A stretch of 64,000 nucleotides of DNA, from the NCBI RefSeq assembly GCF_021654575.1, contig NZ_AP024488.1:5855501-5919500 (forward strand), read 5' to 3'. Made by a program: the position numbers and the translations under genes. How positions within the stretch are numbered: position 1 is the first letter of the stretch; each line of letters starts with the position of its first letter. Under the pieces are notes generated by a model. It did not search any database, had not been told where the DNA came from, and saw only the letters and a program-made list of their open reading frames with translations. This DNA comes from Desulfoluna limicola. Its GTDB lineage: Bacteria; Desulfobacterota; Desulfobacteria; Desulfobacterales; Desulfolunaceae. Positions 8,783 through 16,155 of the stretch are shown here, in pieces.

Positions 8783-8865
8783 GCCTCCGGCGGCGAGGTG
8801 AGCCACCTCGAAAGCGCATTGCCCATGAGATTTGCCCCTCGTTCCTCGGGTCAAATCTCATGGGC
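8783..8865. repeat. Dispersed composite repeat, clean copy
   Basis: The border GCCTCCGGCGGC begins at 8783. It is followed by the short hairpin GAGGTGAGCCACCTC and AAAGC (to 8815). The long hairpin occupies 8821-8865: arm GCCCATGAGATTTG, a C/T mismatch, CCC, the loop TCGTTCCTC (8839-8847), GGG, and the complementary arm. The loop is the reverse complement of GAGGAACGA at 4337-4345, while the arms are unrelated in sequence to that copy. Confidence 0.85.
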
Positions 8866-9286
8866 GTTTTTCAAACGGGCAGGACGAAGCGGCTCCAGTG
8901 CCGTTGCCTACTCACTATTTACCATTCACTCCTTACCAGCTCATTCCTTGAGATTTTCCACGTTTCCTCCCCCCCAATAGCCTTTCGCACACACTCCTTT
9001 TTTGCATCCGTATATTGAAGACCAAACATGGAACATTTGGTGCAAAGATGGACGTTTGGCACCCTATCACTGTATTAAGGCCCCAAACATGGACTGCCCA
9101 GGGCAGGTATATCAATATACCCTTCGGGAACAGAGCAGAAAGACACAGGGTGTGGGTGTGGTGATATGCAGGTAAAATGAGGGCGTTATGTTGTGGTGTT
9201 GGCGGGTTGTATTCAGTGCTTGATTTGCAATGCGAACTATGATCTCATCTGGAATAACTGGAAAGATTGTTCGGTAGTATTGAACA
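8866..9286. other. Leader region before the cassette array, with three CAAACATGGA repeats
   Basis: No gene is supported. The motif CAAACATGGA occurs three times in the same orientation, at about 9023-9032, 9084-9093 and 9289-9298, the third overlapping the possible attC that opens the array. A variant, GCAAAGATGGACGTTTGG, follows the first. They could be protein-binding sites or remnants of an attI-proximal region; neither can be shown here. Local composition becomes clearly more AT-rich from about 9000 onward. Confidence 0.4.
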
Positions 9287-9414
9287 GTCAAACATGGACA
9301 CAAAACGCCCTATATTTTCCGCTTTTTAGTCTTTGATATTCGATATACGGTACAAAAGTCATGTCTATAAAGGGAATATGCGTACAATAGGGCGGGTTAT
9401 TCACAATGTTATAC
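9287..9414 (+). repeat. Possible attC site at the left edge of the cassette array
   Basis: The core site GTTATAC at 9408-9414 opens the first cassette. Upstream, ATAGGGCG at 9387-9394 is the exact complement of CGCCCTAT near 9305-9312, giving an L''/L'-like pairing. GTCAAAC at 9287-9293 could be R''. The layout resembles a VCR-length attC of 128 bp. No upstream GTTTGAC cassette start was found, so the preceding cassette, if real, is truncated; alternatively this is a diverged attI-like boundary. Confidence 0.45.
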
Positions 9415-9424
9415 GAAAACGGAT

Positions 9425-9793
9425 ATGAAAATTAATCGATTAATAATTTTTTGGGGTATTTTAGATTTTTGCTCAATTGGTTGGTACTTTGCCTGGAGTA
9501 TTTTTCACAAAAATATACCCTTTTACGATGCCATCGTGGGTTCCTATAATACATCTCAATCATTTGGTATTATTCTACCATTTGCCATGGCATCTATATC
9601 GACCTTACTTTATTTCTCTCTTATTTATTCGGGGTATCTTCTATGCATGAATAAACCCTTAGCTTCGAAAATTGTTTATTTTCAAACGCCATTTAGATTG
9701 GTAACAATAATTCCACCGTCACTGTTCATGATTACTTGGCCACTGAAAAGTGGATTAAAAGAAACAAATCCTTCTACAGCAATTGCAATCTAA
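9425..9793 (+). CDS. Hypothetical membrane protein (cassette 1)
   Basis: A 122-residue AT-rich ORF with three or four hydrophobic segments (IIFWGILDFCSIGWYFAW, an ILPFAMASISTLLYFSLIY region, and a C-terminal hydrophobic stretch), so probably an inner-membrane protein. I do not recognise a family. It starts 17 nt inside the cassette that opens with GTTATAC at 9408 and ends 72 nt before the R'' box of its own attC, the normal layout for an integron gene cassette. Base composition is much lower in GC than the neighbouring core genes, consistent with transfer. The ribosome site is weak (GAAAACGGAT before the ATG). Confidence 0.7.
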   Translation: MKINRLIIFWGILDFCSIGWYFAWSIFHKNIPFYDAIVGSYNTSQSFGIILPFAMASISTLLYFSLIYSGYLLCMNKPLASKIVYFQTPFRLVTIIPPSLFMITWPLKSGLKETNPSTAIAI

Positions 9794-9865
9794 TTATTAT
9801 TGGCATTATTGAGTGAATCACTAAAACTGCTCACTGTAATAAAGTGGAATAAAGAAATTTCAATC

Positions 9866-9956
9866 GTATAACAATAAAATTAACCGGACGCCAAAAAGCA
9901 GCTCCGCTCGTACCTCGCTCCGCATCTTTGTAGCGCCGGTTATTTAAACGTTGTGC
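9866..9956 (+). repeat. attC site of cassette 1
   Basis: A 91-bp integron attC. R'' is GTATAAC (9866-9872), exactly the reverse complement of GTTATAC that opens this cassette at 9408. L'' AACCGGACGC (9882-9891) pairs with L' GCGCCGGTT (9933-9941), leaving one extrahelical A as is usual for attC bottom-strand folding. R' is GTTGTGC (9950-9956), matching the GTTRRRY core with one deviation. Recombination would cut after the first G. Confidence 0.88.
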
Positions 9957-10031
9957 CCTGGAAAAACTATACAGAGTATACTTATTTCAATATATAACAT
10001 TTTTGATTCATGACTTTAAAGGCGAGAGTTG

Positions 10032-10292
10032 ATGAGTAACGCTATCTTGAACAGAATTGCAGCTTATATTTTTATTTTTATACTGCTTTTTCCGTTTGGC
10101 ATATATCACATTCATAAATTAGCAATTGCATTCAAAAAAGGTACAATTTCCTTTCATTCAAGGGTAGACTTTAAAAAAATAACTGTTAAAAAAAGCGACA
10201 ATCCCTTGGGGTTTTATACACAATTCTTACTTTCATCAATCGTTGGTTTTGGTTCAATTATAGTTGGTATATCTTTTATGTGTGATATCTAA
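10032..10292 (+). CDS. Hypothetical small membrane protein (cassette 2)
   Basis: An 86-residue protein with an N-terminal hydrophobic helix (AAYIFIFILLFPFGIY) and a second at the C-terminus (FLLSSIVGFGSIIVGISF) on either side of a short Lys-rich loop containing KKITVKKSDN. No family recognised. The ATG at 10032 is preferred over the TTG one codon earlier; GGCGAGAG lies just upstream. It lies in the cassette that opens with GTTGTGC at 9950 and closes with the attC at 10330. The AT-rich composition matches its cassette neighbours. Confidence 0.68.
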   Translation: MSNAILNRIAAYIFIFILLFPFGIYHIHKLAIAFKKGTISFHSRVDFKKITVKKSDNPLGFYTQFLLSSIVGFGSIIVGISFMCDI

Positions 10293-10329
10293 ATCTGAAA
10301 ACAATTAATTTCTAAATCATAGCATAAAA

Positions 10330-10383
10330 GCACAACCATAAGGATTGCTCGTGACCGAAGGTCACATCAATCCTTTGTTCAAG
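10330..10383 (+). repeat. attC site of cassette 2
   Basis: A short attC of 54 bp. R'' GCACAAC (10330-10336) is the exact complement of GTTGTGC at the start of the same cassette. The arms AAGGATTG and CAATCCTT pair, as do GTGACC and GGTCAC, closing on a GAA loop. R' is GTTCAAG (10377-10383), whose reverse complement is R'' of the next attC at 12741. The left limit of the IS91-like element falls inside this R' box. Confidence 0.85.
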
Positions 10384-10644
10384 AAGCCCGGTCTGGGCAT
10401 TGTGACGGCCTACATAGGGGCATGCTTTCTGTTGCTTTTACAGGAGGGGCCCACCCCAGGCGTTGAGGTGGGTTGAGATGCTTTTTTCATTCCGGGAAGA
10501 GCCAGATTTTGCTGACTTTCAGTCTTTTATTGACGGCCGGGCTCGGCTTAAAACCTGATTTTCTAAGGTCAGGGCGCACCGATAGGGTTCTGCCCCGTGC
10601 AAGCAAGTCAGTTCATCACTTTTTCATTTGTGGGTGAGGCTTTA

Positions 10645-11745
10645 TCAGCCCCGATCCTCGGGGGGAAGATCTATAAATGCCACAGCAAATAAGTATTTCA
10701 TGGCCCCCCCACACGATTTACAGATCTGTGAGTCCAGTTTTATTGCTGGGGGGATGATGACATCCGGCGTGTTTAACGCCTCCATGACTTTTTGGCGTAC
10801 ACCCTCAAGGGGCGTACCTGAAGCCGGGTTCATGAACCCGTAGTACCGCACTTTCATAAAGCCGGTGGGGAGCACGTGCTGAAGGTAACGCCTCAAGAAC
10901 TCCATGACCTCAAGGTTGAGGCGTCGTATTCTTCGGCTCCCTTTTTTCCGATATGTGATCGTGACGATGCGACCTTCGACCTTCTCGATGCGGTGCTGGC
11001 TGATCGCCACCTTGAAGATGTAAGGCGTCAGGTATTTGATGCATTCTTCACCGTTCCCGGCGGGCTTGATGTCCACATTGAAGCCGTTGTTCCAGACATC
11101 CGGGCAGACGAGATGAAGCAACCCTGCCTCTTCCATAAGGGCTTTGAATTTTCCTCTGTAAAGGGCCGACAGGGCCTTTACAGGAAGAAAAAATCCCTCG
11201 CCGGTGGGGTTCCATGGCCCACCGTTTTTTGTGACGGCTCCACCGGGCACCAGATAGTGAGTATGCGGGTGGTATTGGATCTGCCGCCCCCAGGTGTGGA
11301 GGACGCCAAAGAAGCCAGAGGCGTCGCCCTTTACATGGCGACCTTTGGCGATCAATTCGCCCATGGCCTGTGATGATGCGGCAAACATAATCGCGTAGCA
11401 TTTTTTCTGGTTCTTGCGGATGACATCCCGCAATTCTGAAGGCACTGTAAAGGTGCCCATAAAGTGGTGGCCCGGAAGTTGTCGCTTCATCTGGCGAGCC
11501 ATCCACTGACGGGTTTTGTGGTTCTGGCATGCCGGGCAGTGGCGGTTGCCACACGACCGGAAGGCGACGTGCATCTCTCCGCACTTCTCGCATTCGTAGT
11601 AGAGCAGGCCATGGACATCCGTTCGGCAGGTAAGGATGGCTGTGATCGCTTTGTGATGCTCAGATGGTATGGAAGAGCCAAACCGTTCGAGATACTCCGG
11701 GACAAAATCTCTGAAGATCTCGGTAATCTTATTCACGGCCGACAC
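10645..11745 (-). CDS. IS91 family transposase (HUH, Y2-type)
   Basis: A 366-residue rolling-circle transposase. The N-terminal zinc-binding region is visible as CEKCGE and CGNRHCPACQNHKTRQW. The HUH metal motif is HPHTHYLVPGG (around residue 155). The catalytic tyrosine region is CIKYLTPYIFKVAIS. The C-terminus carries another Cys pair (CKSCGG). Length and order fit IS91-family transposases (about 370-400 residues). The start at 11745 overlaps the end of the recombinase gene by 17 nt, implying translational coupling. No frameshift or internal stop is present, so the element may be active. Confidence 0.92.
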   Translation of the reverse strand: MSAVNKITEIFRDFVPEYLERFGSSIPSEHHKAITAILTCRTDVHGLLYYECEKCGEMHVAFRSCGNRHCPACQNHKTRQWMARQMKRQLPGHHFMGTFTVPSELRDVIRKNQKKCYAIMFAASSQAMGELIAKGRHVKGDASGFFGVLHTWGRQIQYHPHTHYLVPGGAVTKNGGPWNPTGEGFFLPVKALSALYRGKFKALMEEAGLLHLVCPDVWNNGFNVDIKPAGNGEECIKYLTPYIFKVAISQHRIEKVEGRIVTITYRKKGSRRIRRLNLEVMEFLRRYLQHVLPTGFMKVRYYGFMNPASGTPLEGVRQKVMEALNTPDVIIPPAIKLDSQICKSCGGAMKYLFAVAFIDLPPEDRG

Positions 11746-12607
11746 CCTTCATCACCTCATTGATGATTTGGTTCGCCTTCTCAGAACCTTTTTGGGTGAG
11801 ATGGAAATAGGCCATGGTGGTTTCGAGGCTTTTATGCCCCATGTAGCTTTGCACCGCCCTCGGGCTGACTCCGGCTTCAAGGAGATGGGTAGCGTAGCGA
11901 TGGCGAAGGGTATGGACAGTGACCCGTCGTTTCTTGATTCCTGCAGTATTTTTGGCTTTACGAAAAACACCCTGAGGGGTGCTTACCGGCATGGGCTGAT
12001 CTGTTGTCGAGGCTTTGTTGTTGCCACGCCCGCGAGCCGGGAAGATGAAGGTGGGGTTATTGTGGGTTACCCAGAATGACCTCAAGACTTGAAGAGCCTC
12101 GTAAGGCAGAGGCACATAGCGATCCTTGGCTCCTTTTCCTCTGTGGATATGGAGCATCATACGATCACTGTCTATGTCAGAAATCTGGATGTTTGCGCCC
12201 TCGGAGATCCTCAAGCCACATGAGTAGACCAGGTGAAAGAAGGCGTAGTTGTGGTGAGTTGTTACATGCTGCAGTATCCGTGAAACCTCTTCAGCGCTGA
12301 GGATACAGGGAAGCTTTCGTTCGGTTCCGGCCTTCAGGTACGAAAAGAGGGGGTAATTGCGTTTCAAGACATTTTGGAAGTAAAACCGAATGCCATAATG
12401 GGAAATGCGAATGGTCGATTTAGACCACCCTCGCTCATGAATGCAGTGAAGGAAAAAATCTTCAACCTCCTCTTCTGAAAGAAGATCAGGCTCCTTGGCA
12501 TAAAAATTAAACAGCTGAGTGACGGAGCGAGTGTACGCTTCTTGAGTACTCTTGCTTAAACCTGCCAGTTGCAAAGCACGCATGGATTTTTCATAATACT
12601 CGGGCAT
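11729..12607 (-). CDS. Tyrosine recombinase associated with the IS91-like element
   Basis: A 292-residue phage-integrase-type recombinase. Residues 1-95 are the SAM-like core-binding domain (LAGLSKSTQEAYTRSV). The catalytic domain shows the first Arg in CGLRISEG, the HTLRHRYATHLLEAG box (His-x-x-Arg), a GHKS His, and the nucleophile Tyr in TMAYFH. It lacks the extra helix between boxes that marks integron integrases, so I do not call it IntI although it lies in an attC array. Such recombinase genes are frequent partners of IS91-type transposases. The start at 12607 is preceded by AAGGAGG in the minus direction. Confidence 0.9.
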   Translation of the reverse strand: MPEYYEKSMRALQLAGLSKSTQEAYTRSVTQLFNFYAKEPDLLSEEEVEDFFLHCIHERGWSKSTIRISHYGIRFYFQNVLKRNYPLFSYLKAGTERKLPCILSAEEVSRILQHVTTHHNYAFFHLVYSCGLRISEGANIQISDIDSDRMMLHIHRGKGAKDRYVPLPYEALQVLRSFWVTHNNPTFIFPARGRGNNKASTTDQPMPVSTPQGVFRKAKNTAGIKKRRVTVHTLRHRYATHLLEAGVSPRAVQSYMGHKSLETTMAYFHLTQKGSEKANQIINEVMKGVGRE

Positions 12608-12740
12608 CGTAGCCTCCTTGGGAAAATGTTTGAAGATACGGAGAGCTACGATGTTTTTTCTTAAACCGGAAGTGGCGGGATGGTGGAATTTTCAGAATTT
12701 GCTATGAAGGTTGGATAGTGACCCGCCGCGTAGCGGCTTT

Positions 12741-12846
12741 CTTGAACAATTGGCTTATGGCCGACCCCAAAAAGCTGGCCACGTCTTTTGTAACTTCAAC
12801 CGCTGTCCCAATCAGCTTTTTGGGTCGGCATAGCCATGCGTTAGCT
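12741..12846 (+). repeat. attC site of the cassette containing the IS91-like element
   Basis: A 106-bp attC. R'' CTTGAAC (12741-12747) exactly complements GTTCAAG at 10377-10383, the boundary that opens this cassette. The segment from TGGCTTATGG (12751) pairs along its length with 12813-12836 (CAGCTTTTTGGGTCGGCATA and on), with three extrahelical bases on one side. R' is GTTAGCT (12840-12846), a full GTTRRRY match. Confidence 0.88.
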
Positions 12847-12873
12847 CTTCCAATACTCGTGAGGAATAAACAC

Positions 12874-13719
12874 ATGAATAGTTCTTATGAAACTCCCAAA
12901 TACGCAGGATTTTGGATAAGAGCTTTAGCATTTCAAATAGACATATCCATTATTGCTTTGCCCATCTGTTTAATTGGCACAATGTCAATTGTATTATTGG
13001 CTTTTTTAAATTTACCATTTCATTTTCCAGTAAAAATTTTCATTTTAATGTTTCTTGTTATTTTACCGGTCTATTTTGTTTCTTCAACTATGAGTTCAGG
13101 TCAAGCCACATTAGGAAAAAGGACGTGTAATATATATGTAGGTAATGCTCTTGATAAATCTCCAATTTCTTTTATTCAAACTATTGGAAGGTTGGCCTTC
13201 GTTTCATTATTGTTTGTACCTAAATTCCTTTCTAAATTAAATCCAAGCGCAAATACATCTCAAAACCTAATCTTTCTTATTTGGGCTCTTTTTATTTTAT
13301 TCAGTTTTTTACTTTTTATGTCTGCGTTAACTCGTGAGAAAACAGCATTTCATGATCTTATTTTCAAAACACGTGTATTTAGAGGGGTACCTGAAAAAAA
13401 CAAAAGTGATTTTGATGCTAACTGTCATCCTCAATATATATTGTTTCCAATGTTATTAGCTTTTTATTCAATTGTATTACCAATCTTTACAACAACATCG
13501 AAATCACTCGTTTTATTAATTTTAACTTTATTATACTCAATATTATTTTTTATTTTTCTCTTTTATTATAAACGTAGAAACAACCGAATATATGAGAAGT
13601 TTTCATTTTTCAAAACATTGCCATATATCAAACAGTTTCTGTTGTATCTGTCTCCAGCCATTTTGCTGGTAATGTTGAATTATGGTTTAATATTTTATAT
13701 CAAGTTACAAATGAGCTAA
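12874..13719 (+). CDS. RDD family membrane protein (cassette 4)
   Basis: A 281-residue protein with the RDD signature: YAGFWIRALAFQIDISI at the N-terminus (Arg and Asp of RDD), and GQATLGKRTCNIYV after the second helix. Two RDD helices are followed by additional hydrophobic segments to the C-terminus, giving about six or seven TM segments. RDD proteins are membrane proteins of mostly unknown function; some act in ion homeostasis. The ATG at 12874 has GAGGA at 12861-12865. The stop codon TAA lies inside the R'' box of the cassette's own attC (13714-13720), a common cassette economy. Very AT-rich relative to the chromosome. Confidence 0.82.
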   Translation: MNSSYETPKYAGFWIRALAFQIDISIIALPICLIGTMSIVLLAFLNLPFHFPVKIFILMFLVILPVYFVSSTMSSGQATLGKRTCNIYVGNALDKSPISFIQTIGRLAFVSLLFVPKFLSKLNPSANTSQNLIFLIWALFILFSFLLFMSALTREKTAFHDLIFKTRVFRGVPEKNKSDFDANCHPQYILFPMLLAFYSIVLPIFTTTSKSLVLLILTLLYSILFFIFLFYYKRRNNRIYEKFSFFKTLPYIKQFLLYLSPAILLVMLNYGLIFYIKLQMS

Positions 13720-13849
13720 CAATTTAATAAACGCAGATCATAAAAGCCGAGTTCAGTTTTCGTTTATTGAGAATGTTTCGTTTAAGTAAGTTTTTATTAA
13801 CTCTAACCAGTCTCGTCGGCTTTCATGACTGGCTATTATGTCGTTAGCA
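13714..13849 (+). repeat. attC site of cassette 4
   Basis: A 136-bp, VCR-length attC. R'' AGCTAAC (13714-13720) exactly complements GTTAGCT that opens the cassette at 12840. CATAAAAGCCGAG pairs with CTCGTCGGCTTTCATG near 13812-13827. R' is GTTAGCA (13843-13849), opening the next cassette. The centre is AT-rich and unstructured by eye. Confidence 0.87.
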
Positions 13850-13864
13850 AAACAAGGTCACCCA

Positions 13865-14191
13865 ATGGGAAAAATTGTGCCCATATTACTGATTCTGTAC
13901 TTTGCGATGTGGGTCTTCGTGTTTTGTATAGGCTTTATATATAAACGTCGACTGAAACTTTTATACCCGGATATAGGGGCAAACCTTCATCCCGGATTAA
14001 TGAATAAAAGCATTTCATCTGATTTTAAATCTACACGCTTTCTTATACGCGGCGGCTATCGTTCACTCGACAATTATCAATTTATGAGGTTTTCTGATCG
14101 TTATCGGGCTTTAGTAATTACATGGTATATTGTGTTTGGTGTTTCCATCGTCAGTCTTGTAATCTTTTTTATAATGAATGGTAAACAATGA
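13865..14191 (+). CDS. Hypothetical membrane protein, distantly UspB-like (cassette 5, truncated)
   Basis: A 108-residue protein with TM helices at residues 3-25 and 85-105 and a soluble middle containing RLKLLYPDIG and FLIRGGYRSL. The arrangement, with an N-terminal helix, a charged middle including FMRFSDRYRAL and a C-terminal helix, recalls UspB-type proteins, but this is only a resemblance by eye. The ATG at 13865 is preferred over 13838, which would precede the cassette boundary at 13843. The expected closing R'' TGCTAAC is not present downstream, so the cassette has lost its attC and the array ends here. Confidence 0.65.
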   Translation: MGKIVPILLILYFAMWVFVFCIGFIYKRRLKLLYPDIGANLHPGLMNKSISSDFKSTRFLIRGGYRSLDNYQFMRFSDRYRALVITWYIVFGVSIVSLVIFFIMNGKQ

Positions 14192-14309
14192 AAGGAATAG
14201 GGAATAGGGGACAGGCTCATTATGCTTTTTTGCTTGTAGGTGATGGTGACGTGTCGGCCTTCGCCTTTTTCGCTGCGCCTTTGTGATGTGATGCCTGTAA
14301 AAGCAGTGA

Positions 14310-14975
14310 CTATCTGTTCTGGATATAGTCCAGGTCCACCTGATACTTTTTTTCACCAGCCATTTCACGTAACCCGCGCATGGTGTTGTAGGGTTGAGAA
14401 ACCGACACGGTATTCACGAGCCACGACGGGATGCGTCCGCCGGGATCGCTTAACACGCGGTAGACAATACGTGTCTCCTCAGGTCCCATGGGAATAAGGC
14501 CCCACTCGGCCTCGATGGAGGGCACCCGAACGATGCCCTTCTTGTGAGGGATTTTGTCCGGTACGCTTTGCTGGTCAATGGTCACCACCAGAGACCTGGG
14601 GTCCTGGTGCGTTTGGTTGTGAACCACCGCGTCGCGATCAGAGACCGGCCACGGAGCTTTGCTGTACGTGTACGTGTAGTGTTCAAGCTCACTGACGCGC
14701 TCAAGCAGACGCATTTCATCAACGTTTTCCACCCAGTCGACACCGGCATCAATATCGTTAATGACCGCGACAACCGTGGAGAGTGTCGCCTTCAGGGTCA
14801 CCTCCGCCTTGAACTCTTTAAATGCAATGTCAGGTATGCTGCGGTTGTAGACCACAATTCCGTTACGATCCCTCACCTTAGTCCAGGTTTCACCGCCGGT
14901 CTCTGCCGCCATGAGCCCTGTGGCGCTTACAAAGAGACCCAGCACAAAAAATATCTGTATCGGTAATTTTTTCAT
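14310..14975 (-). CDS. START-domain lipid-binding-like protein
   Basis: A 221-residue secreted or periplasmic protein: an N-terminal signal peptide (IQIFFVLGLFVSATGLMAA) followed by a START/SRPBCC-type domain. Typical segments are WTKVRDRNGIVVYNR, the WPVSDRDAVV stretch, and the C-terminal IPSWLVNTVSVSQPYNTMRGLRE helix that closes the hydrophobic cavity. START domains bind lipids or other hydrophobic ligands. Its ATG overlaps the stop of the glycosyltransferase upstream (ATGA), so both are translated from one message. The pairing with a GT2 enzyme suggests a lipid-linked product, which is an inference. Confidence 0.85.
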   Translation of the reverse strand: MKKLPIQIFFVLGLFVSATGLMAAETGGETWTKVRDRNGIVVYNRSIPDIAFKEFKAEVTLKATLSTVVAVINDIDAGVDWVENVDEMRLLERVSELEHYTYTYSKAPWPVSDRDAVVHNQTHQDPRSLVVTIDQQSVPDKIPHKKGIVRVPSIEAEWGLIPMGPEETRIVYRVLSDPGGRIPSWLVNTVSVSQPYNTMRGLREMAGEKKYQVDLDYIQNR

Positions 14976-16099
14976 TCGATAACCCTGCCTTTCCAGGTGA
15001 TCTGCTCGTTCCTCGCCAGTTGGTAGGCTTTAAGAACCAGCAGTCCCTGCAAGGTGAGTCCCAGTGGAATCGCAAACGCATAGCGCAGGGGCTGGTGCAG
15101 CTCCCGCACCAGATACATCGACGCGATCACCAAGATGATCTGGGTCAGACCGCTGACAGCCAGAGCCGTCAGGTACATATCACTGGGAGATACGACACAG
15201 GCGATGCCGCTTGCCGCCACCAGCAGCGGGTTGGCCCAGGCCAGCAGCAACGCCTTTCCGGTCCCGGCCACAACATGACGTTTGGTTTCGCACTTCATAA
15301 TCCGATTCATATTCTTAGAAAACCCGTCCCATATCTCCTCTGCACCGGTGTGCATCCGGGTACTCATGATCTCATCTGCAAAGGCCCAGTAGATGGTGTA
15401 CCCCCGCGTCTTCATCCCCTTGGCAAAGGCCAGGTCTTCGGAGATCTCGCTGGCGACCAGCCCATGCCCGTCAACCTCTTTGTAGGCATGGTGGCGAAAC
15501 ATCATGGCCTGCCCGTTGGCGATGGCCTCTTCGCATGCCGGGTCATTCGACTCCCGGAACTTCATCGACGACGCAATGGCAAGAAACAACCCCGGAAGCA
15601 ACAGCTTTTCTGCCCGGGAGACCATCTCCTGTCGGGGATTGAATGAGAGAAGGTCGGCTTTTTTTCGCAAGGCAAAATCCACGGCACATCGCAACATCTC
15701 CGGGCTGGAGTCCGTGTCGGCATCAATAAAAAGAAGGTACTCCCCCGATGCCGCCAGTGCACCTGCCTGACAAGCGTTGCTTTTTCCGATCCACCCCTTG
15801 GGCAGTGGCCGCCCCATGACACAACGAAGGTTTACTGGCGAGGCAGCCGCCAGCTCATCGACGATCGCATGGGTTCGGTCTTCAGAGTGGTCATCAACGA
15901 CAATCACCTCCAGTTTATCTATGGGGTAGTCCTGTTTCAAGATCGCCCCCAGAGATTTCCCGATATTGGCCTCTTCGTTTCGCGCAGGGATAATCACGCT
16001 GAGCGTTGGCCAGTCTGTCGTTGTTACGTTTGCCGGCGTAAGCTGCTCGCGGCTGAGGGAACGTATCAGCAGGTTGATAAGAAATCCAAGCATCCCCAT
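14972..16099 (-). CDS. GT2 family membrane glycosyltransferase (HpnB/CrtQ-like)
   Basis: About 375 residues. An N-terminal membrane helix precedes a GT-A domain: LSVIIPARNEEANIGKSL, VIVVDDHSEDRT, the DXD-like FIDADTDSSPEML, and an acceptor-side EDLAFAKGMKTRGY. The C-terminus has three TM helices. The arrangement resembles glycosyltransferases placed in carotenoid or hopanoid clusters (CrtQ, HpnB); the acceptor here is unknown and a lipid is only likely. The start is uncertain: the frame opens with a TTG at 16159 overlapping the upstream stop, but the ATG at 16099 better fits the family N-terminus. It overlaps the START gene by 4 nt. Confidence 0.85.
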   Translation of the reverse strand: MGMLGFLINLLIRSLSREQLTPANVTTTDWPTLSVIIPARNEEANIGKSLGAILKQDYPIDKLEVIVVDDHSEDRTHAIVDELAAASPVNLRCVMGRPLPKGWIGKSNACQAGALAASGEYLLFIDADTDSSPEMLRCAVDFALRKKADLLSFNPRQEMVSRAEKLLLPGLFLAIASSMKFRESNDPACEEAIANGQAMMFRHHAYKEVDGHGLVASEISEDLAFAKGMKTRGYTIYWAFADEIMSTRMHTGAEEIWDGFSKNMNRIMKCETKRHVVAGTGKALLLAWANPLLVAASGIACVVSPSDMYLTALAVSGLTQIILVIASMYLVRELHQPLRYAFAIPLGLTLQGLLVLKAYQLARNEQITWKGRVIE

Positions 16100-16155
16100 A
16101 TGATGCGTTGCGCTGCCTCTTTCGCCCTGGCATGGCTCTCCACATGGAACGGCCC

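Larger units (their letters stand above)
10381..12740 (-). mobile_element. IS91-like element lying between attC core sites
   Basis: This segment of about 2.36 kb carries two overlapping minus-strand genes, an HUH transposase and a tyrosine recombinase, as in IS91-group rolling-circle elements. IS91 elements insert next to GTTC or CTTG without target duplication (established for the family). Here GTTC (10377-10380) directly flanks the transposase-3' (ori) side and CTTG starts at 12741 on the other side. These tetranucleotides are also parts of the attC R boxes. The end limits are inferred from these boxes, not from terminal repeats. The noncoding strip 10384-10644 contains GC-rich hairpins consistent with an ori end. 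Confidence 0.7.

Noticed and set aside
11729..12607. Reading the tyrosine recombinase as the integron integrase of the attC array
   Set aside because: It lacks the integron-specific extra helix, overlaps the IS91-type transposase gene and lies inside a cassette, which fits an IS-associated recombinase better.
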